Of a stretch of 64,000 nucleotides of DNA, positions 25,442 through 34,132 are shown piece by piece. This stretch comes from ZC4RG35 sp040878345 (GTDB lineage: Bacteria; Actinomycetota; Acidimicrobiia; Spongiisociales; ZC4RG35). Under the pieces are notes generated by a model that saw nothing but the letters and a program-made list of their open reading frames with translations, ran no database searches and was not told the origin of the DNA. Position 1 is the first letter of the stretch, and each line of letters opens with the position of its first letter. The stretch is taken from the NCBI GenBank assembly GCA_040878345.1, contig JBBDML010000003.1:62001-126000 (forward strand), given 5' to 3'. A program made the position numbers and the translations under genes.

Positions 25442-26380
25442 CTACTGTCCGGTCTGGGCCCCGGTCGAAGTCTCCTTGAAGAGCTCACCGATGGCAGCGA
25501 CCGACCCGAGGACACCCGAGGTGTCGAGCGGGAGGAAGATCTTGGTTGCCTTGCCGTCGGCCACACCCTGGAGCGCCTCCAGATAGCGAATGGCGATCAG
25601 GTCGGGTGTGGGATTGCCATTGTGGATTGCAGCGAACACCCGCTCGATGGCCTGTCCCTCACCTTCGGCGACAGTCAGCTTCTGATACCTCTCGGCGTCC
25701 GCCACCCGTCGGATCGCCTCGGCCTGGCCCTCAGCCTCGAGGATCTGGCTCTCCTTGACGCCTTCCGAGGTGAGGATGGCGGCCCGCTTCGAGCCCTCGG
25801 CCTCGGTGACGGCGGCACGCCGGTCGCGCTCGGCCTTCATCTGGCGGTGCATGGCGTCGGTGACGTCCACCGGCGGCTCGATCCGCTGGATCTCGACCCG
25901 GACCACCCGGACACCCCATTTGTCGGTGGCATCGTCGAGTATCGACCGAAGCTTGGCATTGATCACCTCGCGGGAGGTCAGCGCCGAGTCGAGGTCGAGA
26001 TCGCCGACCACGTTCCGGAGGTTCGTCTGGGCCAACTTTGTGACTGCCATGATGAAGTTGGCCACGTTGTACTGGAGCTTCACCGGGTCGGTTGGCTCGA
26101 AGTAGATGACCGCATCAACGGTGACAACGACGTTGTCCTTGGTGATTACGTCCTGTGGTGGCACGTCGACCACCTGCTCCCGCATGTCGACCTTGATGAT
26201 CCGCTTGATGAAGGGCATCACCCAGCGCAGCCCAGACTCCACGGTCTTCTCGTACCGCCCCAGGAACTCGATCAGGCCCTTTTGATACGGCCTGACCACC
26301 TTGAACCCGGCTGCGGCGATCACGATCAGCGCTGCTGCGACGATCGCAAAGAGAATGATCACCGGTTGCATGTTTCCCAT
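25442..26380 (-). CDS. SPFH/Band 7 membrane protein, QmcA-like
   Basis: 312 residues. One N-terminal membrane segment (about 7-26), then the SPFH domain (KVVRPYQKGLIEFLGRYEKTVESGLRWVMPFIKRIIKVDMREQVVDVPPQDVITKDNVVVTVDAVIYF) and a helical, Ala/Glu-rich stretch (about 190-245) likely to drive oligomerisation. Bacterial members form microdomain scaffolds or modulate membrane proteases. It lies 25 bases after an NfeD-type gene, the classic SPFH-NfeD pairing. Confidence 0.93.
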   Translation of the reverse strand: MGNMQPVIILFAIVAAALIVIAAAGFKVVRPYQKGLIEFLGRYEKTVESGLRWVMPFIKRIIKVDMREQVVDVPPQDVITKDNVVVTVDAVIYFEPTDPVKLQYNVANFIMAVTKLAQTNLRNVVGDLDLDSALTSREVINAKLRSILDDATDKWGVRVVRVEIQRIEPPVDVTDAMHRQMKAERDRRAAVTEAEGSKRAAILTSEGVKESQILEAEGQAEAIRRVADAERYQKLTVAEGEGQAIERVFAAIHNGNPTPDLIAIRYLEALQGVADGKATKIFLPLDTSGVLGSVAAIGELFKETSTGAQTGQ

Positions 26381-26405
26381 CCTTTCCTAATAGGTCTCCA
26401 CTCGA

Positions 26406-27182
26406 TCAATCCTCGACTTTTTCCACCACCAGGCGGGTCCCCCTGACCTCGGTGACCACGATCCGGGCGCCGGTCTCGATCCGCCCTGGCGCGATTGCCC
26501 GCCACTCCTCATTGAGGATGCGGACCATCCCGGTGCCCGTGGTCGGGTCGATGTCGACCAAGACAAGCCCTTCGGCTCCGGCCCACCGGTTGGCTCCGAC
26601 CCTCGGTTGCTCACCCTGATCCTGGCGGCCGATGTAGCGCCGGAGGTAGGCGAAGGCGAAGGTCGAGACCCCGAAGAAGACCAGCCATTGGGCGACGACG
26701 GTCACATTGAGCCAGCCGAGTATTGCCGCAGCCGCGGCTCCGATGGCAAACGGGAGCAGGAAGAACCCGGCGGTGAACATCTCACCTATGCCCATCACCA
26801 GGGCGAAGACCGTCCACAGCCATCGCCAGACTTCATTGTCCACGGTGGTACCTCCTTGTCCGGCGACGGCGGCGGCGGCGACCAAGGCCGCCACGCCAAA
26901 CCCATACAGCAGGTTGTCCCGTCGCGTCTGTCTCTCTTTACTGGTTTTCCCGCTCTGAACGTCCTCCCACCTGGCGACCTTGTGCCCCACGCGGGCCTCG
27001 GCCCACTCCTCGGCGAATCGCGCCCTGTTACCGACCACCTGTTCGGGGCGGCGACCATCCGCCTCGGCATCGGCCAGGTGTTGCTCCAACTCGGCGCGCA
27101 TGTCGGAGACGGCGTCTGTGGGCAGGCCGGCCTCTAGCCAGTAATGGGCCACCTCGTCGACGACCCTGTGACGGTCAACCAT
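26406..27182 (-). CDS. NfeD-type membrane protein with an N-terminal HAAS-like helical domain
   Basis: 258 residues from the ATG at 27182, overlapping the PadR stop. Residues 1-65 form a soluble helical domain (VDEVAHYWLEAGLPTDAVSDMRAELEQHLADAE) resembling the HAAS/DUF1700-like domains often encoded beside PadR regulators. Then about four membrane segments (92-182), with NfeD features such as GEMFTAGFFLLPFAIGAAAAAI, and a C-terminal OB-fold domain (about 199-258, WAGAEGLVLVDIDPTTGTGMVRI...W). NfeD proteins assist SPFH partners. The HAAS-NfeD fusion is unusual; the HAAS part is an inference from pattern and context. Confidence 0.8.
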   Translation of the reverse strand: MVDRHRVVDEVAHYWLEAGLPTDAVSDMRAELEQHLADAEADGRRPEQVVGNRARFAEEWAEARVGHKVARWEDVQSGKTSKERQTRRDNLLYGFGVAALVAAAAVAGQGGTTVDNEVWRWLWTVFALVMGIGEMFTAGFFLLPFAIGAAAAAILGWLNVTVVAQWLVFFGVSTFAFAYLRRYIGRQDQGEQPRVGANRWAGAEGLVLVDIDPTTGTGMVRILNEEWRAIAPGRIETGARIVVTEVRGTRLVVEKVED

Positions 27183-27522
27183 GGTTTCCTCCCTCGAGAA
27201 CCGCGTCCACCGCGTCGCGAAACCCATGCCAGTCGTCGCGCCAGGCGACCAGCGCTTTGCGCCCCCTCGCCGACATCCGGTAGTACTTGCGGGCCGGCCC
27301 CTCCGAGCTCTGGACCAGGTACCCCTCTATCATCCCCTGCTTCTGGAGCCGCGAGAGGAGGGGGTAGATCGATCCTTCGCTGGCCAGGTCGAGCCCGCGC
27401 TCCCTGAGCTTGTGGACCATCTCGTAGCCATAGGAGCTCTCCTCGTCGATGATCGACATCAGGCACATGTCGAGGACGCCATGGAGGAGCTGACTGCTCC
27501 GATCCTGCCTCGTCACTACCAT
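27175..27522 (-). CDS. PadR-family transcriptional regulator
   Basis: 115 residues from the ATG at 27522; another ATG at 27531 is possible. The winged helix is clear: CLMSIIDEESSYGYEMVHKLRERGLDLASEGSIYPLLSRLQKQGMIEGYLVQSSEGPARKYYRMSARGRKAL, followed by a short dimerisation helix. It overlaps the NfeD gene by eight bases and is first gene of the PadR-NfeD-SPFH operon. A PadR-type palindrome lies just upstream at 27544-27564, suggesting autoregulation and possibly control of the divergent hydrolase. Confidence 0.93.
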   Translation of the reverse strand: MVVTRQDRSSQLLHGVLDMCLMSIIDEESSYGYEMVHKLRERGLDLASEGSIYPLLSRLQKQGMIEGYLVQSSEGPARKYYRMSARGRKALVAWRDDWHGFRDAVDAVLEGGNHG

Positions 27523-27543
27523 GCGACACATACTACTCGGCAG

Positions 27544-27564
27544 TGCCAAGATGTCAACATGGCA
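27544..27564. promoter_or_regulatory. Candidate PadR operator
   Basis: A 21-base palindrome beginning TGCCA and ending TGGCA, with the core ATGTCAACAT (27551-27560). Eight of ten positions match across the centre. ATGT...ACAT is the usual PadR core. It stands between the leftward padR start and the rightward hydrolase gene, where one dimer could control both. Confidence 0.6.
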
Positions 27565-27632
27565 AGAGTGCCGGGGAACCTTCCGCACCGACGCGTGATA
27601 ACTGTCTTGGCTGTGCGAATACCCTCGGCACG

Positions 27633-28685
27633 GTGACCCGTCGTCGAAGGCTGATATTTGTCGGCCTCATGCTGGTAGGGCTTGGATTGCCCTTCCTGGC
27701 AAGGAACCGGATCAGCGCCGCCCTCACTCTGATCGAGGCGGTGAAAGGGCCGGTGCCACGGCCATTTGCTCCCCAGGTGAAGCCAGAGACGGCCGAGGTG
27801 GGCGGAGTGGCGGGTCGTATCTACGACGGCGGTGGGCCGGCGATCCTGATCGTGCCTGGCGCCACTCCGGCCGGTCTCGAGGACACGCGAGTCAACGTGG
27901 TCGCCCGTTCCCTTGCCAGGGCGGGCCGGACCGTGTTCATCCCCGATCTCGATCTCTACCGGGAGCAGTTCACCACGGCCGACCAAAAGCGGATCGTGGA
28001 CTCGGTGGAGGGATTGGCTGCGCTCACGGGAGGTCGAGTCACCGTCGCCGGGTTCTCCTACGGCGGCTCTCTCGCCCTGGTGGCCGCGGCGCACCCTGGT
28101 ATGGAGGGCCACCTCTCCCGGGTGGCCACGCTTGGGGCCTACTACGACCTGGAGGGGGTGATACAGGCGATCACCACCGGCGGCTCCCTAGTCGATGGGG
28201 AGTTCATCCGGTGGGAGGGTCATCCATTGGCGGAAGCGCTCCTCGCTGCTCGCACCATCGAGCTGCTCCCCGCCGAAAGCCAGGACCCCCTCCTCGACGC
28301 ACTCGACGGCCGGGGAGCCCCAGACGACCTGTCTGCGGATGGGCGGGCCCTCTACGACCTCCTGGTCAATGAGGACCCCGCCCGCACCGGTGAGTTGGCG
28401 AGGCGGTTGTCCCCGCCACTGCGATCCTTGATCGAGGACTTCTCCCCATCCCGGGTCGCCGAGGGCATCGATGTTCCGGTGCTGGCGATGCACTCGACCG
28501 ACGACCCCGCCGTCCCCTACGGGGAGCTGCTCCGGCTGGAGAAGGGGATGCCGGAGGCGGAGACGCTGACGGTGGAGGCCTTCCAGCACGTCGACTTCGA
28601 GCCGTCCTCGCTCAATGGCTGGTGGGGTATGGTTCCCGACCTGTGGAGGATCTGGCGGTTCACCACTTGGATCCTCGACGGCTGA
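27633..28685 (+). CDS. Alpha/beta hydrolase, membrane-anchored
   Basis: 350 residues from GTG 27633. An N-terminal signal or anchor (RRRRLIFVGLMLVGLGLPFLA) is followed by an alpha/beta-hydrolase fold: ILIVPGATPAG near the oxyanion region, nucleophile Ser142 in VAGFSYGGSLAL, acid in MHSTDDPAVPYGE and His in EAFQHVDF. Substrate unknown. Divergent from padR with the candidate operator between them. Confidence 0.85.
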   Translation: MTRRRRLIFVGLMLVGLGLPFLARNRISAALTLIEAVKGPVPRPFAPQVKPETAEVGGVAGRIYDGGGPAILIVPGATPAGLEDTRVNVVARSLARAGRTVFIPDLDLYREQFTTADQKRIVDSVEGLAALTGGRVTVAGFSYGGSLALVAAAHPGMEGHLSRVATLGAYYDLEGVIQAITTGGSLVDGEFIRWEGHPLAEALLAARTIELLPAESQDPLLDALDGRGAPDDLSADGRALYDLLVNEDPARTGELARRLSPPLRSLIEDFSPSRVAEGIDVPVLAMHSTDDPAVPYGELLRLEKGMPEAETLTVEAFQHVDFEPSSLNGWWGMVPDLWRIWRFTTWILDG

Positions 28686-28760
28686 CCTCGGATCGGTCGG
28701 GCTCTTCAGGATGGTATGACCATGACTCATGGTGATGACGGCTGAGTCCGACCCGTTCAA

Positions 28761-28781
28761 CTTGATATGACAGCGCTCAGA
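28761..28781 (+). promoter_or_regulatory. HAIR-like site before clpB
   Basis: CTTGATA-N7-GCTCAGA resembles the HspR box CTTGAGT-N7-ACTCAAG, with the right spacing and imperfect half-sites. It lies 23 bases before the clpB ATG, and an HspR gene is present at 34475-34867. Confidence 0.5.
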
Positions 28782-28804
28782 TTTCTTGCTATGCTGCATC
28801 GGAC

Positions 28805-31372
28805 ATGAACCCGGACAGGCTCACCACCAAGACCCGTCAGGCCATGCTCGAGGCGACCCGTCTCGCCGGCGGGGCCCATCACGCCTCGGTGCTGCCCGAG
28901 CATCTCGCTCTCGCCCTCCTCGCCCAGCAGGACGGGATCGTCTATCCCCTCCTCGATGGCCTGGGTGTCGACTCTTTGGATCTGAGGCGGGCACTGGAGA
29001 GCTCCCTCGACAGCCAGCCAAAGGTGTATGGCGACGCCGAGGTGGCCACCAGCCCCGCCCTGGCCCAGTCCCTGGCCGATGCCGACCGTCACCGCGCCGC
29101 CCTCGGCGACACCTATCTATCCGTCGAGCACCTCCTGCTCGGGCTCTCCGGGGCCAAGGGCCGAGCCGGTGAGCAGATTCGCTCGCTGGGCCTCACCACC
29201 GAGGCCATCCTGGAGACGTTGCAGCGGATCCGCGGTGGGCGCCGGGTCACCAGCGAGGATCCCGATTCGATTATGAACGCCCTCGAGCAGTACGGGCGCG
29301 ACCTCACGGCGGTCGCTCGCCAGGGCAAGCTGGACCCGGTGATCGGCCGCGACGACGAGATCCGCCGGGTCATCCAGGTGCTGTCCCGGAGGACCAAGAA
29401 CAACCCGGTCCTGATCGGGGAGCCCGGCGTCGGCAAGACCGCCATCGTCGAAGGGCTGGCCCGTCGCATCGCCGATGGTGACGTCCCCGAGGGCCTGAAG
29501 ACCAAGCGGATCGTCGCCCTCGACCTGGGGTCGATGGTGGCCGGTGCCAAGTACCGAGGGGAGTTCGAAGAGCGGCTCAAGGCAGTCCTCGAGGAGATCG
29601 CCGGGTCGGAGGGCGAGATAATCACCTTCCTCGACGAGCTCCACACCCTGGTTGGCGCCGGCGCCGCCGAGGGGGCAATGGACGCCTCCAACATGCTCAA
29701 GCCGATGCTGGCCCGTGGAGAGCTGCGGATGATCGGGGCCACCACCCTCGATGAGTACCGCAAGCACATCGAGAAGGACGCGGCCCTCGAGCGACGATTC
29801 CAGCCGGTGATGGTCGAGGCCCCGTCGGTGGAGGACACCATCGGGATCCTCCGCGGGCTGAAGGAGCGCTACGAGGTCCACCACGGCGTCCGCATCACCG
29901 ACTCTGCCCTTGTGGCGGCGGCGGTGTTGTCGGATCGTTACATCACCTCCCGCTTCCTCCCCGACAAAGCCATCGACCTCATCGACGAGTCGGCGTCGAG
30001 GCTTCGCATCGAGATCGACTCCATGCCAGAGGAGATCGACGAGCTCACCCGGCGTCGCATCCAGCTCGAGATCGAGCGGGAGGCGCTCCGCAAGGAGACC
30101 GACGCGGTCTCGGTGGAGCGTCTCGAAGGTGTCGAGGCTGGCATCGCCGAGCTCACCGAGGAGATCAACGCCCTCTCGGCGCGCTGGAACGTCGAGAAGG
30201 ACGCCATTGCCGAGATCAGACGTCTCAAGGCCGAGATGGACACCGCTCGCTCCGAGGCGGAGATGGCGGAGAGGGCCGGCGACCTGGCACGGGCCGCCGA
30301 GCTCCGTTACGGCACGCTCAACACCTTGAGCTCCGAGCTGGCAGCCCGGGAGTCCGAGCTGGCCGAGATCCATGAACAGGGGTCGATGCTCTCCGAGGAG
30401 GTGACCGACGCCGATGTCGCCGAAGTGGTGGCCCGCTGGACCGGGATCCCGGTGACCAAGCTGATGGAGGGCGAGACCGAGAAGCTGATCCATCTCGAGG
30501 AGCATCTCCATCGGCGGGTGGTGGGCCAGGACGAGGCGGTGGCGGCGGTGTCCAACGCGGTGCGGCGGAGCCGGGCGGGGCTGGCCGACCCCCACCGTCC
30601 CGTCGGGTCCTTCCTCTTCCTGGGACCCACCGGTGTCGGCAAGACGGAGCTTGCCAGGGCCCTGGCCGAGTTCCTCTTCGACGACGAGCGCTCGATGGTC
30701 CGGATCGACATGTCCGAGTACATGGAGAAGCACTCGGTCAGCAGGCTGATCGGGGCTCCCCCCGGCTATGTGGGATACGACGAGGGTGGCCAGCTCACCG
30801 AGGCGGTGCGCCGCCGCCCCTACTCGGTGGTCCTACTGGACGAGGTGGAGAAGGCCAGCCCCGAGGTGTTCAACGTCCTCCTCCAGCTGTTGGACGATGG
30901 CCGTCTCACCGATGGCCAGGGGCGGACAGTGGACTTCTCCAACGCCGTGCTGATCATGACCTCGAACCTCGGCTCCGAGCTCATCGACCCGGATCTCCCC
31001 GGGGAGGTGGTCTCGGATCGAGTGCTCGAGGTGGTCCGGGACACTTTCAGGCCCGAGTTCTTGAACCGGATCGACGAGATGGTGGTCTTCGACAAGCTTT
31101 CCCGGGCCGACCTCCGCCAGATCGTCGACATCCAGCTGGGGGCGGTGACCGACCGTCTGGCCTCCCGGCGGATCGACCTGGTGGTCCACGACAAAGCCCT
31201 CGATCTCCTCGCCGAGCTGGGCTTCGACCCGGCCTACGGGGCCCGGCCACTCAAGCGGGTAATCCAGAGACAGCTGGTGGACCCGATCGCCACCGCCATC
31301 CTCGAGGGCCGCTACGGCGATGGAGACACCGTCGAAGTCATCGCCGAGGACGGCGAGCTGCGTCTGGGCTGA
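28805..31372 (+). CDS. clpB: ClpB disaggregase
   Basis: 855 residues, full length. Hexameric AAA+ chaperone that rescues aggregated proteins with DnaK. N-terminal domain repeats (about 1-145), first ATPase with Walker A GEPGVGKT (about 204) and FLDELHTLVGAGAAEGAMDA, the coiled-coil M domain (about 400-520), then a second ATPase with GPTGVGKT (about 606), GAPPGYVGYDEGGQL and LLDEVEKA, and a C-terminal domain ending near GARPLKRVIQRQL. The M domain distinguishes it from ClpA/ClpC. It ends one base from the convergent GNAT gene. Confidence 0.97.
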   Translation: MNPDRLTTKTRQAMLEATRLAGGAHHASVLPEHLALALLAQQDGIVYPLLDGLGVDSLDLRRALESSLDSQPKVYGDAEVATSPALAQSLADADRHRAALGDTYLSVEHLLLGLSGAKGRAGEQIRSLGLTTEAILETLQRIRGGRRVTSEDPDSIMNALEQYGRDLTAVARQGKLDPVIGRDDEIRRVIQVLSRRTKNNPVLIGEPGVGKTAIVEGLARRIADGDVPEGLKTKRIVALDLGSMVAGAKYRGEFEERLKAVLEEIAGSEGEIITFLDELHTLVGAGAAEGAMDASNMLKPMLARGELRMIGATTLDEYRKHIEKDAALERRFQPVMVEAPSVEDTIGILRGLKERYEVHHGVRITDSALVAAAVLSDRYITSRFLPDKAIDLIDESASRLRIEIDSMPEEIDELTRRRIQLEIEREALRKETDAVSVERLEGVEAGIAELTEEINALSARWNVEKDAIAEIRRLKAEMDTARSEAEMAERAGDLARAAELRYGTLNTLSSELAARESELAEIHEQGSMLSEEVTDADVAEVVARWTGIPVTKLMEGETEKLIHLEEHLHRRVVGQDEAVAAVSNAVRRSRAGLADPHRPVGSFLFLGPTGVGKTELARALAEFLFDDERSMVRIDMSEYMEKHSVSRLIGAPPGYVGYDEGGQLTEAVRRRPYSVVLLDEVEKASPEVFNVLLQLLDDGRLTDGQGRTVDFSNAVLIMTSNLGSELIDPDLPGEVVSDRVLEVVRDTFRPEFLNRIDEMVVFDKLSRADLRQIVDIQLGAVTDRLASRRIDLVVHDKALDLLAELGFDPAYGARPLKRVIQRQLVDPIATAILEGRYGDGDTVEVIAEDGELRLG

Positions 31373-31373
31373 G

Positions 31374-32048
31374 TCAAGACCCAGCCGTCATGGCCGAGCC
31401 CAACGAAGGCCTCGGATCGGGGTGGTCCAGCCACTCTTCGAGGACCCGGCGGACCATGGGCCAGTCCTCGTCGGTCATTGCGAACCAGGCGGTGTCGCGG
31501 TTGCGACCTTTGACGATCATGTGCCGGGAGAAGACCCCTTCGTGGGCGAACCCGAGCCGAAGGGCGGCATGACATGATCGGGCGTTGAGACTGTCGCATT
31601 TCCACTCGACTCGCCGGCAGTTGAAGGTGGTGAAGGCGGTCCTCAGCATCAGATAGGCGGCCTCGGTGTTGACCCCGGTCCGGTGGACCTTGGGCGCGTA
31701 CCAGATGTGGCCCAGCTCGAGACGACGGTTCACCGGATCGGAGTTCATCATGGCGGCCATTCCCACCGCACGATCCTCCATGTCGGTCACGGTGTACCAG
31801 AGCGGGTCGGAGCTCCGGACCGTCCCGGCCATCCAGTCGGCCATGGCCCCGGGGTCGGCGAACGGGCCGTACCCCATGTAGGTCCACACGCCTTCTCCCT
31901 CGGGAGTGTCATGGGTCGACGGGTACAGGGCCGCGGCGTCGCTGCGGGGCTCCGGAGCGCGGAGCCGGACCTGCCGACCCTGCATCTGAACCCTGACCAA
32001 GGCCACGGGGTCGACCGGAGGGACCGGTTCTCCGATAGGGCTACTCAC
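31374..32048 (-). CDS. RimJ/RimL-type GNAT acetyltransferase
   Basis: 224 residues from GTG 32048. GNAT fold of the RimJ/L branch: VRLRAPEPRSDAAALYPSTHD, DMEDRAVGMAAMMNSDPVNRRLELGHIWYAPKVHRTGVNTEAAYLMLRTAFTTFNCRRVEWKCDSLNARSCHAALRLGFAHEGVFSRHMIVKGRNRDTAWFAM. It probably acetylates an N-terminal or small-molecule amine with acetyl-CoA; substrate unknown. Divergent from the cyclase gene; repeat copy 1 lies in its upstream region. Confidence 0.9.
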   Translation of the reverse strand: MSSPIGEPVPPVDPVALVRVQMQGRQVRLRAPEPRSDAAALYPSTHDTPEGEGVWTYMGYGPFADPGAMADWMAGTVRSSDPLWYTVTDMEDRAVGMAAMMNSDPVNRRLELGHIWYAPKVHRTGVNTEAAYLMLRTAFTTFNCRRVEWKCDSLNARSCHAALRLGFAHEGVFSRHMIVKGRNRDTAWFAMTDEDWPMVRRVLEEWLDHPDPRPSLGSAMTAGS

Positions 32049-32072
32049 GCAGTTGATTGTGTCACGAGCGTT

Positions 32073-32098
32073 TGGCGGGGGTGGATCAGATCGCTCTC
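32073..32098. repeat. 26-base direct repeat, copy 1 (left of cyclase gene)
   Basis: Begins TGGCGGGGGTGG and ends CAGATCGCTCTC. Copy 2 at 32973-32998 matches at 25 of 26 positions (A versus G in the middle). Spacing to the downstream ATG is 27 bases here and 21 at copy 2. The pair brackets the cyclase gene. Confidence 0.9.
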
Positions 32099-32125
32099 TC
32101 GGCGCGGGCGTAGCATTGCGGCGCG

Positions 32126-32929
32126 ATGACGCGGCGGACCCCAGAGGAGGCGATGCGAGGTTTCCTCTCCGGAGAGGACCCTGGTTTGGCGCGCTCGAGG
32201 CGCCTTTTTCGGCGCCTGCCCAGCCCGCCGCACTGCAAGCTGTGTGCCGCGCCATTCGAGGGTCCCGGTGGCGCCGTGCTGCGACACGTCGGGTTCGCGC
32301 GCTTCCCGGGGAATCCTGCCATCTGCGGCAACTGCATCAAAGGCCTGAACAAGATTGGCATCTTTGGCGCCGAGATCCCTGTCAGCCTGGTCTTTGCCGA
32401 CATCCGCGGCTCCATGAGCATCGCCGAGAGTATGAGTCCCACGGAGTATCGCGCGTTCCTCGACCGCTTCTATGGGATCGCTTCAGAGGCCATCCTCGGG
32501 AACGACGGACTCGTGGACAAGTTCGTTGGCGATGAGGCTATCGGCCTGTTCTTTCGCGGTATCAGCGGGACACAACACGCGGCTGCAGCGATACACGCCG
32601 CGCGGGCGCTGCTTGACGCGGTGGGTCGCGCTGACGCGACAAAGAGCGGGGCCATCCCCGTCGGCGCAGCCGTCCATACCGGTGAGGCGTTCGTCGGCTC
32701 GACGGGGGCGAAGGGAGCGGTGAACGACTTCACGGCGCTCGGCGATGTCGTGAACACGACAGCGCGACTCGCCAGCGAAGCAGTCGCCGGAGAGCTCCTC
32801 GTCTCGGAAGAGGCGGCCGCCGCCGCAGGGGTCGAGGTCCGGGCTGAGGGGCGTAGAACGATCACGGTGCGAGGCCGGTCGGGCCCCGTGACGGTCGTTT
32901 CGCTCATTTCGCGACGGCCCCCGACCTAG
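32126..32929 (+). CDS. Class III adenylate/guanylate cyclase with N-terminal Cys cluster
   Basis: 267 residues, soluble. An N-terminal module has paired cysteines C37-x2-C40 and C67-x2-C70, probably one zinc site. The cyclase domain holds metal Asp92 in VFADIRGSM, Lys132 and Asp136 in DKFVGDEAIGLF, and Asn210 and Arg214 in ALGDVVNTTARL, so it looks active. Ala is mostly GCG and Arg mostly CGC, unlike neighbours that favour GCC, and the gene is bracketed by 26-base direct repeats. Product (cAMP or cGMP) cannot be assigned. A transferred origin is likely but not proved. Confidence 0.9.
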   Translation: MTRRTPEEAMRGFLSGEDPGLARSRRLFRRLPSPPHCKLCAAPFEGPGGAVLRHVGFARFPGNPAICGNCIKGLNKIGIFGAEIPVSLVFADIRGSMSIAESMSPTEYRAFLDRFYGIASEAILGNDGLVDKFVGDEAIGLFFRGISGTQHAAAAIHAARALLDAVGRADATKSGAIPVGAAVHTGEAFVGSTGAKGAVNDFTALGDVVNTTARLASEAVAGELLVSEEAAAAAGVEVRAEGRRTITVRGRSGPVTVVSLISRRPPT

Positions 32930-32972
32930 GGCCCCGGGACGTTTCCTCGGGGGGACACGGCGAAACCCAGGC

Positions 32973-32998
32973 TGGCGGGGGTGGGTCAGATCGCTCTC
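32973..32998. repeat. 26-base direct repeat, copy 2 (right of cyclase gene)
   Basis: Matches 32073-32098 at 25 of 26 positions. It lies between the cyclase stop (32929) and the second capA gene. The 7-mer GTGTCAC also stands outside each copy: 32059-32065 on the left and 33004-33010 on the right. Confidence 0.9.
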
Positions 32999-33019
32999 CA
33001 GTCGTGTCACACTGAATGG

Positions 33020-34117
33020 ATGAGGCGGTGGCTCCTCTGGCTGATGATGATGGCAGTCGCCACACCGGTCATGGCCGCACCCGGCCTCCGTCTTCACCTC
33101 GAGCGACCGCCGGTGCCGGTCGAGCCAGACAGCCTGACCGTGGCCTTCACCGGGGACACCCTGATCCACATGCCGATATCGAGGGTGGCGTCCACCCATG
33201 GCAGCCCGTACGACTTCGCCCCTCTCTTCGACCCGGTGCGTCCATTCATCGCCGGAGCCGATCTGGCCATTTGCCACCTGGAGGTGCCCCTCTCACCGAC
33301 TAGCTCCGATCTCTCCGGCTTCCCCCTCTTCAGCGCTCCTCGGGAGGTCGCCTACGCTCTGGCCGCCACCGGATTCGACGGGTGCAGCACAGCCTCCAAC
33401 CACTCATTGGATCGTGGGGTGGGAGGGATCCTCGACACCATGGACATCCTCGAGGAAGCAGGGCTCCAGCAAGCCGGCATGGCGCGGACTGAGCAGGAGA
33501 GCTGGGACGCCACGGTCTACGAGGTCGCCGGTGCCCGTCTGGCGCACATCTCGGCCACCTACAGCTTGAACGGGCTGAGGCTGCCCGAGGACCGGTCCTT
33601 CATGACTCAACTCATAGATGTCGACCAGATCCTCAGATACGCACAGAGGGCCAAAGGGGCAGGGGCCGACCTGGTGGTGGTGAGCCTCCATTGCTGCGTC
33701 GAGTACCGGACCATGCCCACCTCGGGACAGGTCGAGGATTCCCGGGCCCTGATCGAGTCTCCGTTTGTCGACCTGGTGGTCTCGCATCACGCCCACGTGG
33801 TGGAGCCGATCGAGCGAGTCGGGGATGAGTTCATCCTCTATGGGTTGGGGAACTTCATCTCGGCGCAGTTCTTCCTTCCCAACACCAGCGACGGGGTCAT
33901 CGCCATGGTGACCGCCCGTTCATCCGATTCAGGCTGGCGATTCGAGGAGGTGGGGGTTATCCCCACCTTCGTCAGCAGGGGTAGCTATCTGGTCCAGCCG
34001 GCCCCCCCGGGCTCGGCGTCGTTCGAGAGGACGATGTCGGTGATGAACATGATGGGAGCAGAGATCGAGGCCCATACCTGGCAGGTGGTCTCTCGTCCCA
34101 AGTGGAAGGTGGAGTAG
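33020..34117 (+). CDS. Secreted CapA-family protein
   Basis: 365 residues. A Sec-type signal peptide (MRRWLLWLMMMAVATPVMAA) gives an exported rather than an anchored protein. CapA fold motifs: VAFTGDTLIHMPI, LAICHLEVPLSP, CSTASNHSLDRGVGGILDTMDIL, VVVSLHCCVEYR, LVVSHHAHVVEPIE and YGLGNFISAQFF. It is a paralogue of the protein at 21153-22241 but lacks the Thr-rich linker. Envelope-related role by family; the exact function is unknown. Confidence 0.87.
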   Translation: MRRWLLWLMMMAVATPVMAAPGLRLHLERPPVPVEPDSLTVAFTGDTLIHMPISRVASTHGSPYDFAPLFDPVRPFIAGADLAICHLEVPLSPTSSDLSGFPLFSAPREVAYALAATGFDGCSTASNHSLDRGVGGILDTMDILEEAGLQQAGMARTEQESWDATVYEVAGARLAHISATYSLNGLRLPEDRSFMTQLIDVDQILRYAQRAKGAGADLVVVSLHCCVEYRTMPTSGQVEDSRALIESPFVDLVVSHHAHVVEPIERVGDEFILYGLGNFISAQFFLPNTSDGVIAMVTARSSDSGWRFEEVGVIPTFVSRGSYLVQPAPPGSASFERTMSVMNMMGAEIEAHTWQVVSRPKWKVE

Positions 34118-34132
34118 GGGGGCCCTGACTCA

